A stretch of DNA of 64,000 nucleotides from Roseateles saccharophilus (lineage in GTDB: Bacteria > Pseudomonadota > Gammaproteobacteria > Burkholderiales > Burkholderiaceae_C), in contig NZ_SMBU01000002.1 in assembly GCF_004342485.1 (NCBI RefSeq), positions 62,001 through 126,000 of the forward strand, in the 5' to 3' direction. The first letter of the stretch is position 1. Every line of letters begins with the position of its first letter. The notes under the pieces are model-generated. The model was not told the origin of the DNA. It worked only from the letters and a program-made list of their open reading frames with translations, and did not search any database. Shown here in pieces: positions 9,361-19,448 of this stretch. Made by a program: the position numbers and the translations under genes.

Positions 9361-10929
9361 CTAGCGAGCCACCGTGACCCAATCCATGCTGACCGCGTTG
9401 TTGGCGGAATGCGGCATGCCGATCCCGCCGCGCATGGCCCAGGGGATGACCTGGCGGTGCAGCGGGATGATGTTGACCTGCTCGCGGTAGCTTTGCAGCG
9501 CGGCCTTGACCAGGGTCTCGCGCTTCTTCGCGTCGGGCTCGATGGTGGAGGCCGCCGCTAGCGCGTCGGCCTCGTTGTTGACGATGCCGCCGAAGTTGCC
9601 CACGCCCACGCCGTGCTCGCCGCGGTTGCGCAGCACCGGGGTCAGCATGACTTCGGCGTCGGTGGAGCCGCCGCCCCAGCCGGCCAGGTAGAAGCTGGTG
9701 TCGAACTTCTCGACCTTGGGGAAGAACAGCGTGCGCGGCATCGCGTTGACCTTGACCCTGACCTTGAGCTGGGCCCACATGCCGGCGAGTGCTATGCAGA
9801 TGCGCTCGTCGTTGACGTAGCGGTTGTTGGGGCAGTCCAGCGTCACTTCGAAGCCGTCGGCATAGCCGGCCTCGGCCATCAGCCGGCGGGCCTGGACGAG
9901 GTCGTAGAGCAGGCGGGTTTCTAGCCTGGCGTCGTTGTAGGCGCCGCGCGGCGACGGCGTCAGGCCGCCCGTGGGCACCGCATAGCCGCTCATCAGCTTG
10001 AGCTTGATGGCCTCGATGTCGATGGCCTGGTAGAGGGCCTTGCGCACGCGCAGGTCCTTGAAGGGGTTGCGGCCGCCCGGCGCCTGGCCGTAGAGCAGTT
10101 TGTCGCGCGTCTGGTCCATGCCGATGAAGATCAGGCGGTTCTCCTCGCCGTCCAGCACCTTGATGCCGGGCAGGGTGCGCAGCCTGGCCACGTCGCGCGG
10201 CGGCGGGTCGAGCACGAAGTCGACCTCGCCGGAGATCAGCGCCGCGGTGCGGGTCGCGTCGTTGACTATGGGCAGATAGGTGAAGTCCTGCAGATTGCCG
10301 TCGAACTTGTTCCACCAGTTCGGGTTGCGCTTGAACACCGTCTTCACGCCGGGTTGGCGGCTCACCAGCATGAAGGGGCCGGTGCCGTTGGCGTGCTGGC
10401 TGGCATAGGACTCCTCCTGCTTCTTGAAGTCCAGCGGGCGCGCGACGCGGTGTTCCTCGCACCAGCGCCGACTCATGATGTAGAGGTTGCCCAGCAGCTC
10501 CGGCACGATGGGGTTGGGCTTGTCCAGCGTGAAGACGACGGTCAGCGGGTCCACGGCCTTCGGCGTGCCGACCGCGTTGGCATAGACGCGTTGCGGCGCG
10601 TTGTCGTCGCGCAGGCGCTGCATCGAAAAGACGACGTCGTCGGCCGTGAAGGGGGTGCCGTCGTGGAACTTGACGCCCGGGCGCAGCTTGAAGCGCCATT
10701 GCAGCGGCGACAATTGGGTCCACTCCGTGGCCAGGGCGGGGCCCATGCTCATGTCCATCATGCGCCGGGTCAGGCTCTCATAGACCTGGTTGTTCAGCGT
10801 GTTGGTCAGCACCTCGTTCTGCGAATGCGGATCGGTGGTCTGCATGTCGCCCTGGCTGGCCCAGCGCAGGGTCTGGGCGTGGGCGAGGCAGGTGGCAAGA
10901 ACGAGCAGCGCGGCGAGCAGGCGGGGCAT
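9361..10929 (-). CDS. ABC transporter substrate-binding protein, peptide/nickel family 5
   Basis: A 522-residue periplasmic solute-binding protein of the DppA/OppA class. The start at 10929 gives a typical signal peptide (MPRLLAALLVLATCLAHAQ) and has AAGGAAG upstream. The mature part begins with TLRWASQGDMQTTDPHSQNE, the usual family opening, and contains the KFHDGTPFTADDVVFS motif near residue 90. The likely ligands are oligopeptides or similar compounds. No permease or ATPase genes flank it, so it must work with a transporter encoded elsewhere or be an orphan. It has its own terminator, and ettA diverges from its promoter region. Confidence 0.88.
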   Translation of the reverse strand: MPRLLAALLVLATCLAHAQTLRWASQGDMQTTDPHSQNEVLTNTLNNQVYESLTRRMMDMSMGPALATEWTQLSPLQWRFKLRPGVKFHDGTPFTADDVVFSMQRLRDDNAPQRVYANAVGTPKAVDPLTVVFTLDKPNPIVPELLGNLYIMSRRWCEEHRVARPLDFKKQEESYASQHANGTGPFMLVSRQPGVKTVFKRNPNWWNKFDGNLQDFTYLPIVNDATRTAALISGEVDFVLDPPPRDVARLRTLPGIKVLDGEENRLIFIGMDQTRDKLLYGQAPGGRNPFKDLRVRKALYQAIDIEAIKLKLMSGYAVPTGGLTPSPRGAYNDARLETRLLYDLVQARRLMAEAGYADGFEVTLDCPNNRYVNDERICIALAGMWAQLKVRVKVNAMPRTLFFPKVEKFDTSFYLAGWGGGSTDAEVMLTPVLRNRGEHGVGVGNFGGIVNNEADALAAASTIEPDAKKRETLVKAALQSYREQVNIIPLHRQVIPWAMRGGIGMPHSANNAVSMDWVTVAR

Positions 10930-11019
10930 CTGACTTCCTTGAATCACGGCCTCGGCGACAATAGCAGGCAACGCAGGCCCTTCCGGGGCCTGCCGCCATT
11001 TCAGCCTCAAGGATTCGCC

Positions 11020-12684
<1,665 letters not shown>

Positions 12685-12689
12685 CGGAC

Positions 12690-12734
12690 TTGGGGGGGCG
12701 GGTTTCGACACAGTTCTTTACCCCGCCCCCAAAG
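12690..12734 (+). terminator. G/C-rich inverted repeat after ettA
   Basis: TTGGGGGGGCGGG pairs imperfectly (two-base bulge) with CCCCGCCCCCAA across a loop of about 20 bases, starting just after the ettA stop. There is no U-run, so termination is a guess. Confidence 0.45.
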
Positions 12735-12792
12735 ATGCCACACAGGGTCTCCGGAAGATGACTTCACTTCCTCTTCTTCCAGGAGATCACTG

Positions 12793-13284
12793 ATGCAAGC
12801 CCCCCGAATTCACAACCTGTTGCGTGTCGCCACCGTGGCGCTGGCCCTCGCCGCCGGCGGCGCGGCCGTGCAGGCCCAGCCCGGCCCCGGCCCGGATCAC
12901 CACGGCGGCCCCGGCATGATGATGGCGCCCGGCATGTTCGGCGGCCACATGGAGCATGTGCTCGACCTGGTCAATGCCACGGACGCCCAGCGCAGCCAGA
13001 TCGAGGCCATCTTCAAGGCCGCCCACCAGGACCTCGCCGGCCAGCGCGACAGCGGCCGGCAGCTGCACGAGCAGATGGCCGCGCTCTTCACCGCGCCCAA
13101 TATCGACGCCGCCGCCATCGAGTCGGTGCGTGCGCAGATGAGCGCCCAGCATGACGCCGCCTCCAAGCGCATGAGCCAGGCCGGCATCGACGCGGCCCGC
13201 GTGCTGACACCCGAGCAGCGCGCCAAGATCGCCGACGTCATGAAGAAGCACCAGGCCCGCATGGCTGGCCGCAAGGCAGGTTGA
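12793..13284 (+). CDS. Spy/CpxP-like periplasmic protein
   Basis: A 163-residue exported protein. Residues 1-28 are a signal peptide ending near AVQAQ. A Pro/Gly/His/Met-rich segment follows (PDHHGGPGMMMAPG), then an all-helical body with the family's LTPEQRAKI motif near residue 140. Spy and CpxP proteins are ATP-independent chaperones or metal-stress sensors in the periplasm, usually controlled by a two-component system. The gene has a good AGGAG site and sits directly upstream of an OmpR-type regulator and its kinase. That supports the classic arrangement in which the periplasmic protein feeds back on the kinase (inference). A similar cassette occurs at 54077-56303. Confidence 0.82.
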   Translation: MQAPRIHNLLRVATVALALAAGGAAVQAQPGPGPDHHGGPGMMMAPGMFGGHMEHVLDLVNATDAQRSQIEAIFKAAHQDLAGQRDSGRQLHEQMAALFTAPNIDAAAIESVRAQMSAQHDAASKRMSQAGIDAARVLTPEQRAKIADVMKKHQARMAGRKAG

Positions 13285-13309
13285 TTGGCTGTCGGCGAGG
13301 AGTTCTGCG

Positions 13310-14092
13310 ATGCTTGAGCCCCATGGCACCGGCGCCGAGGTGCGCCGGCTTTCGTTCTCTTCCCTCGCCCCCGTGATGAGTGCCCGACTGCTGTTGATCG
13401 ATGACGACACCCGCCTGACCGGCATGGTCGGCGACTACCTCCGCTCCGCCGGCTTCGAGGTCAGCGCGGCCGGCAGCCTGGCCCAGGCGCGGGAGGCCCT
13501 GGCCCAGGGGCGCTTCGAGCTGATCGTGCTGGACCTGATGCTGCCCGACGGCGATGGCCTGGACTTCTGCCGCTGGCTGCGTGGCGACCCGCGCTGGCGC
13601 CACCAGCCGGTGCTGATGCTGTCGGCCCGTGGCGAGCCCATGGACCGCATCCTCGGCCTGGAACTGGGCGCCGACGACTATCTCTCCAAGCCCTTCGAGC
13701 CGCGTGAGCTGCAGGCCCGCGTCAAGGCCCTGCTGCGCCGCCTCGAGCCCAAGCTCGATGGCGACGAGGTGCTGCGCTTCGGCCGGCTCGACATCGACCT
13801 GGCCGCGCGCGTGGCCCGGCTGGACGGCAGGATCTGCGACCTGACCAGCCACCAGTTCGATCTGCTCGTCGTGCTGGCCCAGAGCCCGGGGCGCGTGCTG
13901 AGCCGCGACCAGATCATGGACGCCCTCAAGGGCCATCCGCTGGAAGCCTTCGACCGCTCCATCGACGTGCACATCTCGCGCATCCGCGCCGTCATCGAGG
14001 ACGACCCCAAGAACCCGCGCCGCGTGCTGACCGTGCGCGGCGCCGGCTATGTCTTCGCGCGCAAGCAGGACGCGGACGCGGACGCCGCTTGA
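13310..14092 (+). CDS. OmpR-family response regulator (RstA/CpxR-like)
   Basis: A DNA-binding response regulator with an N-terminal receiver domain (acidic pair LLIDDD, phospho-acceptor Asp in VLDLMLPDGDG, LGADDYLSKPFEP with the conserved Lys) and a C-terminal winged-helix domain ending GAGYVFARK. Two starts are possible. ATG 13310 has a strong GAGGAG site seven bases upstream and gives 260 residues with a 22-residue extension. ATG 13376 (MSARLLLIDDD) gives the usual 238 residues but has no clear ribosome site. I report the first because of the ribosome site. Asp75 in that numbering is the phosphorylation site. Its kinase lies 314 bases downstream beyond a repeat. Confidence 0.9.
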   Translation: MLEPHGTGAEVRRLSFSSLAPVMSARLLLIDDDTRLTGMVGDYLRSAGFEVSAAGSLAQAREALAQGRFELIVLDLMLPDGDGLDFCRWLRGDPRWRHQPVLMLSARGEPMDRILGLELGADDYLSKPFEPRELQARVKALLRRLEPKLDGDEVLRFGRLDIDLAARVARLDGRICDLTSHQFDLLVVLAQSPGRVLSRDQIMDALKGHPLEAFDRSIDVHISRIRAVIEDDPKNPRRVLTVRGAGYVFARKQDADADAA

Positions 14093-14387
14093 ATGAAACC
14101 CCTCGCCCAGTCTTGCCGCGCTGAACGCGGGCAAGCCCGGTCGGTCTTGCAGACCGCGCTGCGGCTTGCGCCGCAGCTCTTCGGCGGACACATCGCGCCC
14201 ACTGGGGGCAATGTGTCCGGCCTCAGCCCCCTGGGGGGCGGCGATGCTTGCCGGATTGACCGACAAGCACATCGCCAGCGCGGGCCGGCTTGGGAACTGG
14301 AGTCGGACACAGGCAGTCCCTGCGGACTGCTTGTGCCTACGCAAGTCCGATGGCCTCTGGCCATTGGCAGGCCCGGCGCTCGGCCCG
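14093..14387 (+). repeat. repeat family A, copy 1 (full, modular)
   Basis: It begins right after the regulator stop codon with ATGAAACCCCTCGCCCA and ends at GGCGCTCGGCCCG, leaving only 19 bases to the kinase start. It aligns with the reverse complement of 17148-17342 and, in part, with 42476-42613. This copy has an extra inner block of about 90 bases. It holds three hairpins: GCTGCGG...CCGCAGC near 14157, GGACACAT...ATGTGTCC near 14186-14220, and CACAGGCAGTCC...GGACTGCTTGTG near 14309-14335. I see no ORF with coding character. It separates two genes that normally adjoin. Confidence 0.8.
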
Positions 14388-14406
14388 TCAGTTCCATGCA
14401 TTGCCG

Positions 14407-15783
14407 ATGAAGAGCCTCTACGTTCGCATCTACCTGACGCTGGTGGCGCTGCTGCTGGCCTTCGCCTTCGGCTCGGCCTGGCTGTTCCAGCGCCATATCG
14501 AGCAGGAGCGCGGCAATGTGGAGCTGGTGGCGGGCGAGCGGCTGAATGCGATGGCCGGCCTGCTCAAGCTCGCGCTGCCGGCGGCGACGGCGGCGCGCGA
14601 GGATCAGGCCGATGTCTTCGCCGACTGGGGTGGCCGCCTGCGAATGCCCATCGCGCTGGTGGACGCCGAGGGCCGGCGCATCGCGGCGACGGTGATGTTC
14701 CAGCGCCGGGTCGACGACCCGGGCGCCATTGTCGTCAGCGCCGGCCTGGGTGACGGCCGCAGCCTGGAGATGGTGCGCACCGTGCGCCCGGGGCCTCCCC
14801 AGGGCGGCCTGGCCGGCCCACCCGGCGGCGGCCCGGGAGCCCGACCGCAACGGCTGGACGAAGGCCCATGGGCCGGCCCCTGGCTGCATCGCCCGGTATC
14901 GCCCAACGCGCCGGCCGTTTCCACGCTGGCCATCGTGCTGGTACTGCTCTTCGTCGGCGTGGCGGCCGGCGCCTATCCCGTCGTGCGCCGGCTCACGCGC
15001 CGGCTGGAGGTGCTCAAGCGCGGCGTCGAGCAGTTCGGCGCCGGCCAGCTCGGCCACCGCGTCGACGACAGCGGCAGCGACGAGGTGGCGGCGCTGGCCG
15101 GCAGCTTCAACCAGGCGGCGGACCGCATCGAAACCCTGCTGCGCTCCCACCAGAGCTTGCTGGCCAATGCCAGCCACGAACTGCGCTCGCCGCTGGCGCG
15201 GCTGAAGATGGCCTTCGCGATGCTGGAGGACGCCGGCCCGGCCCAGCGCGAGCGGCTGGCGCGCGAGATCGACGTCAATATCGCCGAGCTGGACGCGCTG
15301 GTCGAGGAGGTGCTGCTGGCGAGCCGCCTGGAGGCTGGCAGCGCGCTCGGCGACACCCATGCCGTCGAGTTGCTGGCCCTGGGCGCCGAGGAGGCGGCCC
15401 GCTCCGAGGTCGCCTTCGAGCCCGAGACCGATTCGGCGCGCATCGACGGCCAGGAGCGCCTGCTGCGCCGCGCGCTGCGCAACCTGCTGGACAACGCGCG
15501 CCGCTATGGCGGCCCCGAGGTGCAGTTGACTCTGCGCCCGGTGGCCGGCGGCTACGAATTCGTCGTGGCCGACCGCGGCCCCGGCGTGCCGGCGGAGATG
15601 CGCGAGCGCATCTTCGAGCCGTTCTTCCGCCTGCCCGGCCATGCCGAGATGGCGGGAGGCGTCGGCCTGGGGCTGAGCCTGGTCAAACAGATTGCCGAGC
15701 GCCACGGCGGCAGCGTGCGCTGCCTGCCACGCGACGGCGGCGGCAGCCGCTTCGTGCTCTTCCTGCCGGCGTCAAGGCGCTGA
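14407..15783 (+). CDS. sensor histidine kinase (CpxA/RstB-like)
   Basis: A 458-residue membrane kinase. The first helix is at about residues 7-27 and the second at about 172-195. The periplasmic domain between them ends in a Gly/Pro-rich stretch (GLAGPPGGGPGARPQ). HAMP follows, then the HisKA motif NASHELRSPLARLK with His257, and a HATPase domain with N box LLDNARRYGG, G1 DRGPGVP and G2 GGVGLGLSLVKQI. The start at 14407 is the natural one. The longer frame begins in the repeat. It is the partner of the regulator at 13310. Its last 12 bases overlap the end of the convergent MATE gene. Confidence 0.92.
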   Translation: MKSLYVRIYLTLVALLLAFAFGSAWLFQRHIEQERGNVELVAGERLNAMAGLLKLALPAATAAREDQADVFADWGGRLRMPIALVDAEGRRIAATVMFQRRVDDPGAIVVSAGLGDGRSLEMVRTVRPGPPQGGLAGPPGGGPGARPQRLDEGPWAGPWLHRPVSPNAPAVSTLAIVLVLLFVGVAAGAYPVVRRLTRRLEVLKRGVEQFGAGQLGHRVDDSGSDEVAALAGSFNQAADRIETLLRSHQSLLANASHELRSPLARLKMAFAMLEDAGPAQRERLAREIDVNIAELDALVEEVLLASRLEAGSALGDTHAVELLALGAEEAARSEVAFEPETDSARIDGQERLLRRALRNLLDNARRYGGPEVQLTLRPVAGGYEFVVADRGPGVPAEMRERIFEPFFRLPGHAEMAGGVGLGLSLVKQIAERHGGSVRCLPRDGGGSRFVLFLPASRR

Positions 15784-17127
15784 TTCGCGATTCTCTTCGA
15801 AGACTTGTCTGAGCAGCAGGCCGAGCAGCAACGCCGCGGTGAGCAGGCCCGCCGTGGCGGCCTGCCAGAAACCCACCGCGCCCGCGCCGTGGGCACCGAA
15901 GGCGAGCAGATAGCCACCACCGATGCCCAGGCCCCAGAGCGCCACGACGTAGATGACCATGGGCAGCGTCGCGACCTGGTAGGCGCGCAGCACATAGGCG
16001 GCCACCGTCTGCAGCGCGTCACCCAGGTGGAAGAACCAGACCCAGACCAGCAGCGGCAATGCCGCCGCCGCCGTGGCCGTGTTGGCCGTATAGAGGCCGA
16101 CGATGGACTCGCGCGCCAGCGCGACGACCGCGCCCACGCTGGCCGCGACGAGGGCCGCCAGCACCATCGCGTGGCGGCCGACGGTGCGCGCCGCACGCTT
16201 GTCGCCCGCGCCCAGGTGCTGGGCCACCAGTGTGCCGGCCGCCGTGGCCAGGGCCAGCGCGATCATGAACATCATCGCGACGAGGTTGACCGCGATCTGG
16301 TGGCCGGCCACGGGCGTGGCGCCCAGCCGCGCGATGAAGAAGGCCATGAAGGTGAAGCCCGTCACCTCGACGAGGATGGAGCCGCCCATCGGCAGGCCCA
16401 GGCGCACCAGGCTGACCAGCTCGACCCAGTGCGGGCGCGTCTGCCAGAGGTGGGGGATGCGGAAAGGGCGGTAGAAGCCGTCGCGGCGCAGCAGGGCCTG
16501 CGCGGCCAGGGCATGGGCCGTCATCGCGATGGCCGTGGCCCAGCCGCAGCCTCCCACGCCCATGGCGGGCAGGGGCCCCCAGCCGAAGACGAGCAGCGCG
16601 TTCAGCGGCACCTTGGCGGCGAGGCCGCCGAGCTGCACGGCCATCACCGCCTTGGGCCGGCTGACCGAGGTCGAGAAACCGCGGAAGGCCGCGAACAGCA
16701 GCGCCGCCGGCAGCGCGAAGGCCTCGGGGCGGGTGTAGGCCCGCACCTTGGCGGCCTGGGTCGCGTCGAGCTGGGCCAGCCAGATGAAGGGATCGGGGAA
16801 CCACAGTGCCAGGCTGCCCGGCACGCACAGCAGCAGGGCCAGCCACTGGGCCTGCACGAAGCTGCGGCCGGAGCCGGGCAGGTCGTCGGCGCCGTACTGC
16901 CGGCCGGCGATCGGCCCCACCGCGAGCACGACGCCCATCAGCCCGACGAAGATGCTGACGTAGGCCGCCGAGCCGACCGCGAGGCCGGCCAGGTCCTGCG
17001 GGCCGACGCGGCCCATCATCAGCGTGTCGACCGTGCTGAACATCATCACGGCCAGCTGGCCGACGAGCACCGGCCAGGCCTGGGGCACCAGGCGGCGGAC
17101 GCTGTCGATGAAACGGATGCGTGTCAT
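15772..17127 (-). CDS. MATE-family multidrug/sodium antiporter (NorM-like)
   Basis: A 451-residue inner-membrane protein with about twelve hydrophobic segments, the normal MATE length. Family features include the first helix region QAWPVLVGQLAVMMFSTVDT followed by LMMGRVGPQDLAGLAVG, and the matching second-half segment GLPMGGSILVEVTGFTFMAF. MATE pumps export cationic drugs and dyes in exchange for Na+ or H+. The start at 17127 (MTRIRFIDS) was chosen over a longer frame that runs into repeat A. Its 3' end overlaps the kinase gene tail-to-tail by 12 bases. Substrates cannot be inferred from sequence. Confidence 0.92.
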   Translation of the reverse strand: MTRIRFIDSVRRLVPQAWPVLVGQLAVMMFSTVDTLMMGRVGPQDLAGLAVGSAAYVSIFVGLMGVVLAVGPIAGRQYGADDLPGSGRSFVQAQWLALLLCVPGSLALWFPDPFIWLAQLDATQAAKVRAYTRPEAFALPAALLFAAFRGFSTSVSRPKAVMAVQLGGLAAKVPLNALLVFGWGPLPAMGVGGCGWATAIAMTAHALAAQALLRRDGFYRPFRIPHLWQTRPHWVELVSLVRLGLPMGGSILVEVTGFTFMAFFIARLGATPVAGHQIAVNLVAMMFMIALALATAAGTLVAQHLGAGDKRAARTVGRHAMVLAALVAASVGAVVALARESIVGLYTANTATAAAALPLLVWVWFFHLGDALQTVAAYVLRAYQVATLPMVIYVVALWGLGIGGGYLLAFGAHGAGAVGFWQAATAGLLTAALLLGLLLRQVFEENRESAP

Positions 17128-17147
17128 TTCGCGGCCGCCGTGGTTTT

Positions 17148-17342
17148 CGGGCCGAGCGCCGGGCCTGCCAATGGCCAGAGGCCATCGGCCTTGCGTAGGC
17201 ACCAGCAGTCCGCAGGGACTGCCTGTGTCCGACTCCAGTTCCCAAGCCGGCCCGTCGGGCGATGTGCTTGCGGCTCAATGCCGCGAGCGTCGCCGTCCCC
17301 GCGGGGGACCGGCCAAGGTACTCCTTGGACGAGGGGCTTCAT
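17148..17342 (-). repeat. repeat family A, copy 2 (inverted)
   Basis: On the minus strand it reads ATGAAGCCCCTCGTCCA at one end and GGCGCTCGGCCCG at the other, matching copy 1 closely except for the missing inner block of about 90 bases. The hairpin CACAGGCAGTCC...GGACTGCTGGTG is retained. The stop codon of the DUF1289 gene is formed within its terminal ATGA. It fills the gap between the DUF1289 gene and the MATE gene. Confidence 0.8.
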
Positions 17343-17746
17343 CCTCCTCGCTCGACGTAGCGGTTGAAGCGCCAGGCCGTTGCGTCCAGCGTGATGCGGT
17401 GCCAGACGGCGCGCTTCTCGAATGGGTCGAGGGCCGGCCAGTGCTGCACCTCGTCGAAGGTTCGGCCGCAGCCCTTGCAGACGGGGTCGCCCTGGGCGGT
17501 CGAGCAGATCGCGATGCAGGGCGAGTCCGGCGTGGTGGCATACCAGGCCAGCCAGGCGCCCAGCGCCCTTTCGTTCAACGCGGCCGTGTCGACTTCGGTG
17601 GTGTGCTGCCAGGCGAGCAGCGCATAGGCCTCGGCCAGCGCGCGCACCTCGGCGGCGGCGCTGATGCCGTCGGGGGAGGGCGAACGCTCGCGCCACCAGT
17701 TGATGGCGGCCTCAAGATCGGTCACATGAACTGTTGCGGCGTTCAA
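17339..17746 (-). CDS. DUF3717 + DUF1289 four-cysteine protein
   Basis: A 135-residue protein with two parts. Residues 1-50 resemble DUF3717 (DLEAAINWWRERSP, ending in EVRALAEAYALLAW). The second part is a DUF1289 module with four cysteines in the order PCIAIC...CKGCGRTFDEV...W, which suggests a small metal or Fe-S site. The biochemical role is unknown. Its ATG overlaps the trpS stop as ATGA, so it is translated together with trpS. The stop codon lies in the end of repeat A copy 2. Confidence 0.85.
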   Translation of the reverse strand: MNAATVHVTDLEAAINWWRERSPSPDGISAAAEVRALAEAYALLAWQHTTEVDTAALNERALGAWLAWYATTPDSPCIAICSTAQGDPVCKGCGRTFDEVQHWPALDPFEKRAVWHRITLDATAWRFNRYVERGG

Positions 17747-18744
17747 GCCACCAGCCCCATCGCCGCGCGCACCTCGCGCAGCGTCTTGCGCGCGACCGCG
17801 CGGGCGCGCTCGGTGCCGACCTCCAGCGTCCAGCGCACCTGCTGCGGGTCCAGCGCTGCGGCGCGCTCGCGCCAGGGGGCCTGCTCACGCTGGATGGCCT
17901 CGATCAGCGGCTGCTTGCAGTCCAGGCAGCCGATGCTGGCGGACTTGCAGCCGGTCTCGCAGGCGGCGCGCGTGGCCGCGTCGGTGTAGATCTGGTGCAG
18001 CGGCCAGACGGGGCAGCGCGCCGGGTCGCCGGCATCGGTGCGGCGCACGCGCTGCGGGTCGGTCGGCATGGTGCGGATCTTGGTGGCCGTGACCTCGGGC
18101 GCGTCGCGCATCGCGATCGCGTTGTCCAGGCTCTTGCTCATCTTCTGGCCGTCCAGGCCCGGCACGCGGGCGGTCTCGGTCAGCAGGGCCTGGGGCTCGA
18201 CGAAGACGGGCGCATCGGCCGCATAGACGCGGTTGAAGCGGCGCGCGACCTCGCGCGTCACCTCGACGTGGGCGGCCTGGTCTTCGCCGACCGGCACGCC
18301 GGCGGGCTTGTAGAGCAGGATGTCGGCCGCCTGCAGCAGCGGGTAGCCGAGGAAGCCGTAGGTGGCCAGCTCGGGGTCGGCGGTGACCTGCTCCTTGTAG
18401 CTCGGCATGCGTGCCAGCCACGATGACGGCGTGCACATGGCCAGCAGCGTGAACAGCTCGGCGTGCTCGGGCATGCGGCTCTGCAGGAACAGGGTGCAGC
18501 GCTCGGGGTCGATGCCGGCGGCCAGCCAGTCGGTCACCATGTCGTAGACGTGGCGGCTCAGTGTGTCGCGGTCGGGGTGGGAGGTGGTCAGTGCATGCCA
18601 GTCGGCGACGAAGAAGAAGCCCTCGTGGCTGTCCTGCAGTTGCAGCCAGTTCTTGATGGCGCCGTGGTAGTGGCCGAGGTGCAGGGCGCCGGTCGGGCGC
18701 ATGCCGGAAAGCACGCGCTGGCGGGTGGGGGCTGGGGTCGACAT
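17743..18744 (-). CDS. trpS: tryptophanyl-tRNA synthetase
   Basis: A 333-residue class I synthetase that charges tRNA-Trp. The signature HIGH region is ALHLGHYHGAI near residue 21 and the KMSKS loop is GQKMSKSLDN near residue 190. This is the compact bacterial type, and it contains an insertion near residues 240-275 with several cysteines (ARCPVWPLH, ETGCKSASIGCLDCK) that may bind a metal, as in some related TrpS enzymes. The start at 18744 (MSTPAPTRQRVLSGMRPTG) gives the usual N-terminus. It is coupled to the downstream DUF1289 gene and diverges from purN. Confidence 0.95.
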   Translation of the reverse strand: MSTPAPTRQRVLSGMRPTGALHLGHYHGAIKNWLQLQDSHEGFFFVADWHALTTSHPDRDTLSRHVYDMVTDWLAAGIDPERCTLFLQSRMPEHAELFTLLAMCTPSSWLARMPSYKEQVTADPELATYGFLGYPLLQAADILLYKPAGVPVGEDQAAHVEVTREVARRFNRVYAADAPVFVEPQALLTETARVPGLDGQKMSKSLDNAIAMRDAPEVTATKIRTMPTDPQRVRRTDAGDPARCPVWPLHQIYTDAATRAACETGCKSASIGCLDCKQPLIEAIQREQAPWRERAAALDPQQVRWTLEVGTERARAVARKTLREVRAAMGLVA

Positions 18745-18815
18745 GGGGCTGGGATTGTCGTTCAAGCCCGTGGCCCTGCCGGTTGGCACGGGCGAGGGTC
18801 CTACACTGCCGGCCC

Positions 18816-19448
18816 ATGAAGAGACTGGTGATTCTGATTTCCGGGCGGGGCTCCAACATGGAGGCCATCGTCAAGGCCTGCAAGGCCGAGGGCTGGCCCG
18901 CCGAGGTGGCGGCCGTCATCAGCAATCGCCCCGACGCCGCGGGCCTGGCCTTCGCAGCCGCCCACGGCATCGCGACGGCCGTCGTCGACCACAAGGCCCA
19001 TGGCAGCCGCGAGGCCTTCGATGCCGAGCTGGCCCGGGCCATCGACGGCTTCGCGCCCGACCTGGTCGTGCTCGCCGGCTTCATGCGCATCCTGACGCCG
19101 GGCTTCACGGCCCGCTACGCGCGGCGCATGCTCAACATCCACCCCTCGTTGCTGCCGGCCTTCACGGGCCTGCACACGCACGAACGTGCGCTGGAGATGG
19201 GTTGCAAGGTGGCGGGCGTGACGGTGCACTTCGTGACGGCCGAGCTGGATCACGGCGCCATCGTCATGCAGGCCGTCGTGCCCGTGCTGCCCGGCGACGA
19301 CGCCAAGGCCCTGGCCGCCCGTGTGCTGACGGCCGAGCACCGCATCTACCCGCAGTCGGTGCGCTGGTTCGCGGAAGGCGCGCTGGTCTGGGACGGCGAG
19401 GTCGTGCGCCACCGCGACGGCGCGGCTCAGCAGCTGATGCTCAGTTGA
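18816..19448 (+). CDS. purN: phosphoribosylglycinamide formyltransferase
   Basis: A 210-residue enzyme that transfers a formyl group from 10-formyltetrahydrofolate to GAR in step three of purine synthesis. Motifs are ISGRGSNMEAIV near the N-terminus, NIHPSLLPAFTGLHTHERA with the catalytic Asn and His region, and VTAELDHGAIV with the catalytic Asp. The start ATG at 18816 fits the family length. The longer frame has no support. The 3' end overlaps the DUF1345 gene by 8 bases, tail to tail. Confidence 0.95.
   Translation: MKRLVILISGRGSNMEAIVKACKAEGWPAEVAAVISNRPDAAGLAFAAAHGIATAVVDHKAHGSREAFDAELARAIDGFAPDLVVLAGFMRILTPGFTARYARRMLNIHPSLLPAFTGLHTHERALEMGCKVAGVTVHFVTAELDHGAIVMQAVVPVLPGDDAKALAARVLTAEHRIYPQSVRWFAEGALVWDGEVVRHRDGAAQQLMLS

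Noticed and set aside
10354-11019. Upstream extension of the ettA frame
   Set aside because: It is antisense to the binding-protein gene and has no family similarity. EttA begins at MAQYVFSMNR (11020).
14290-14406. Longer N-terminus for the sensor kinase
   Set aside because: The extra residues are translated repeat A. The first membrane helix begins right after the ATG at 14407.
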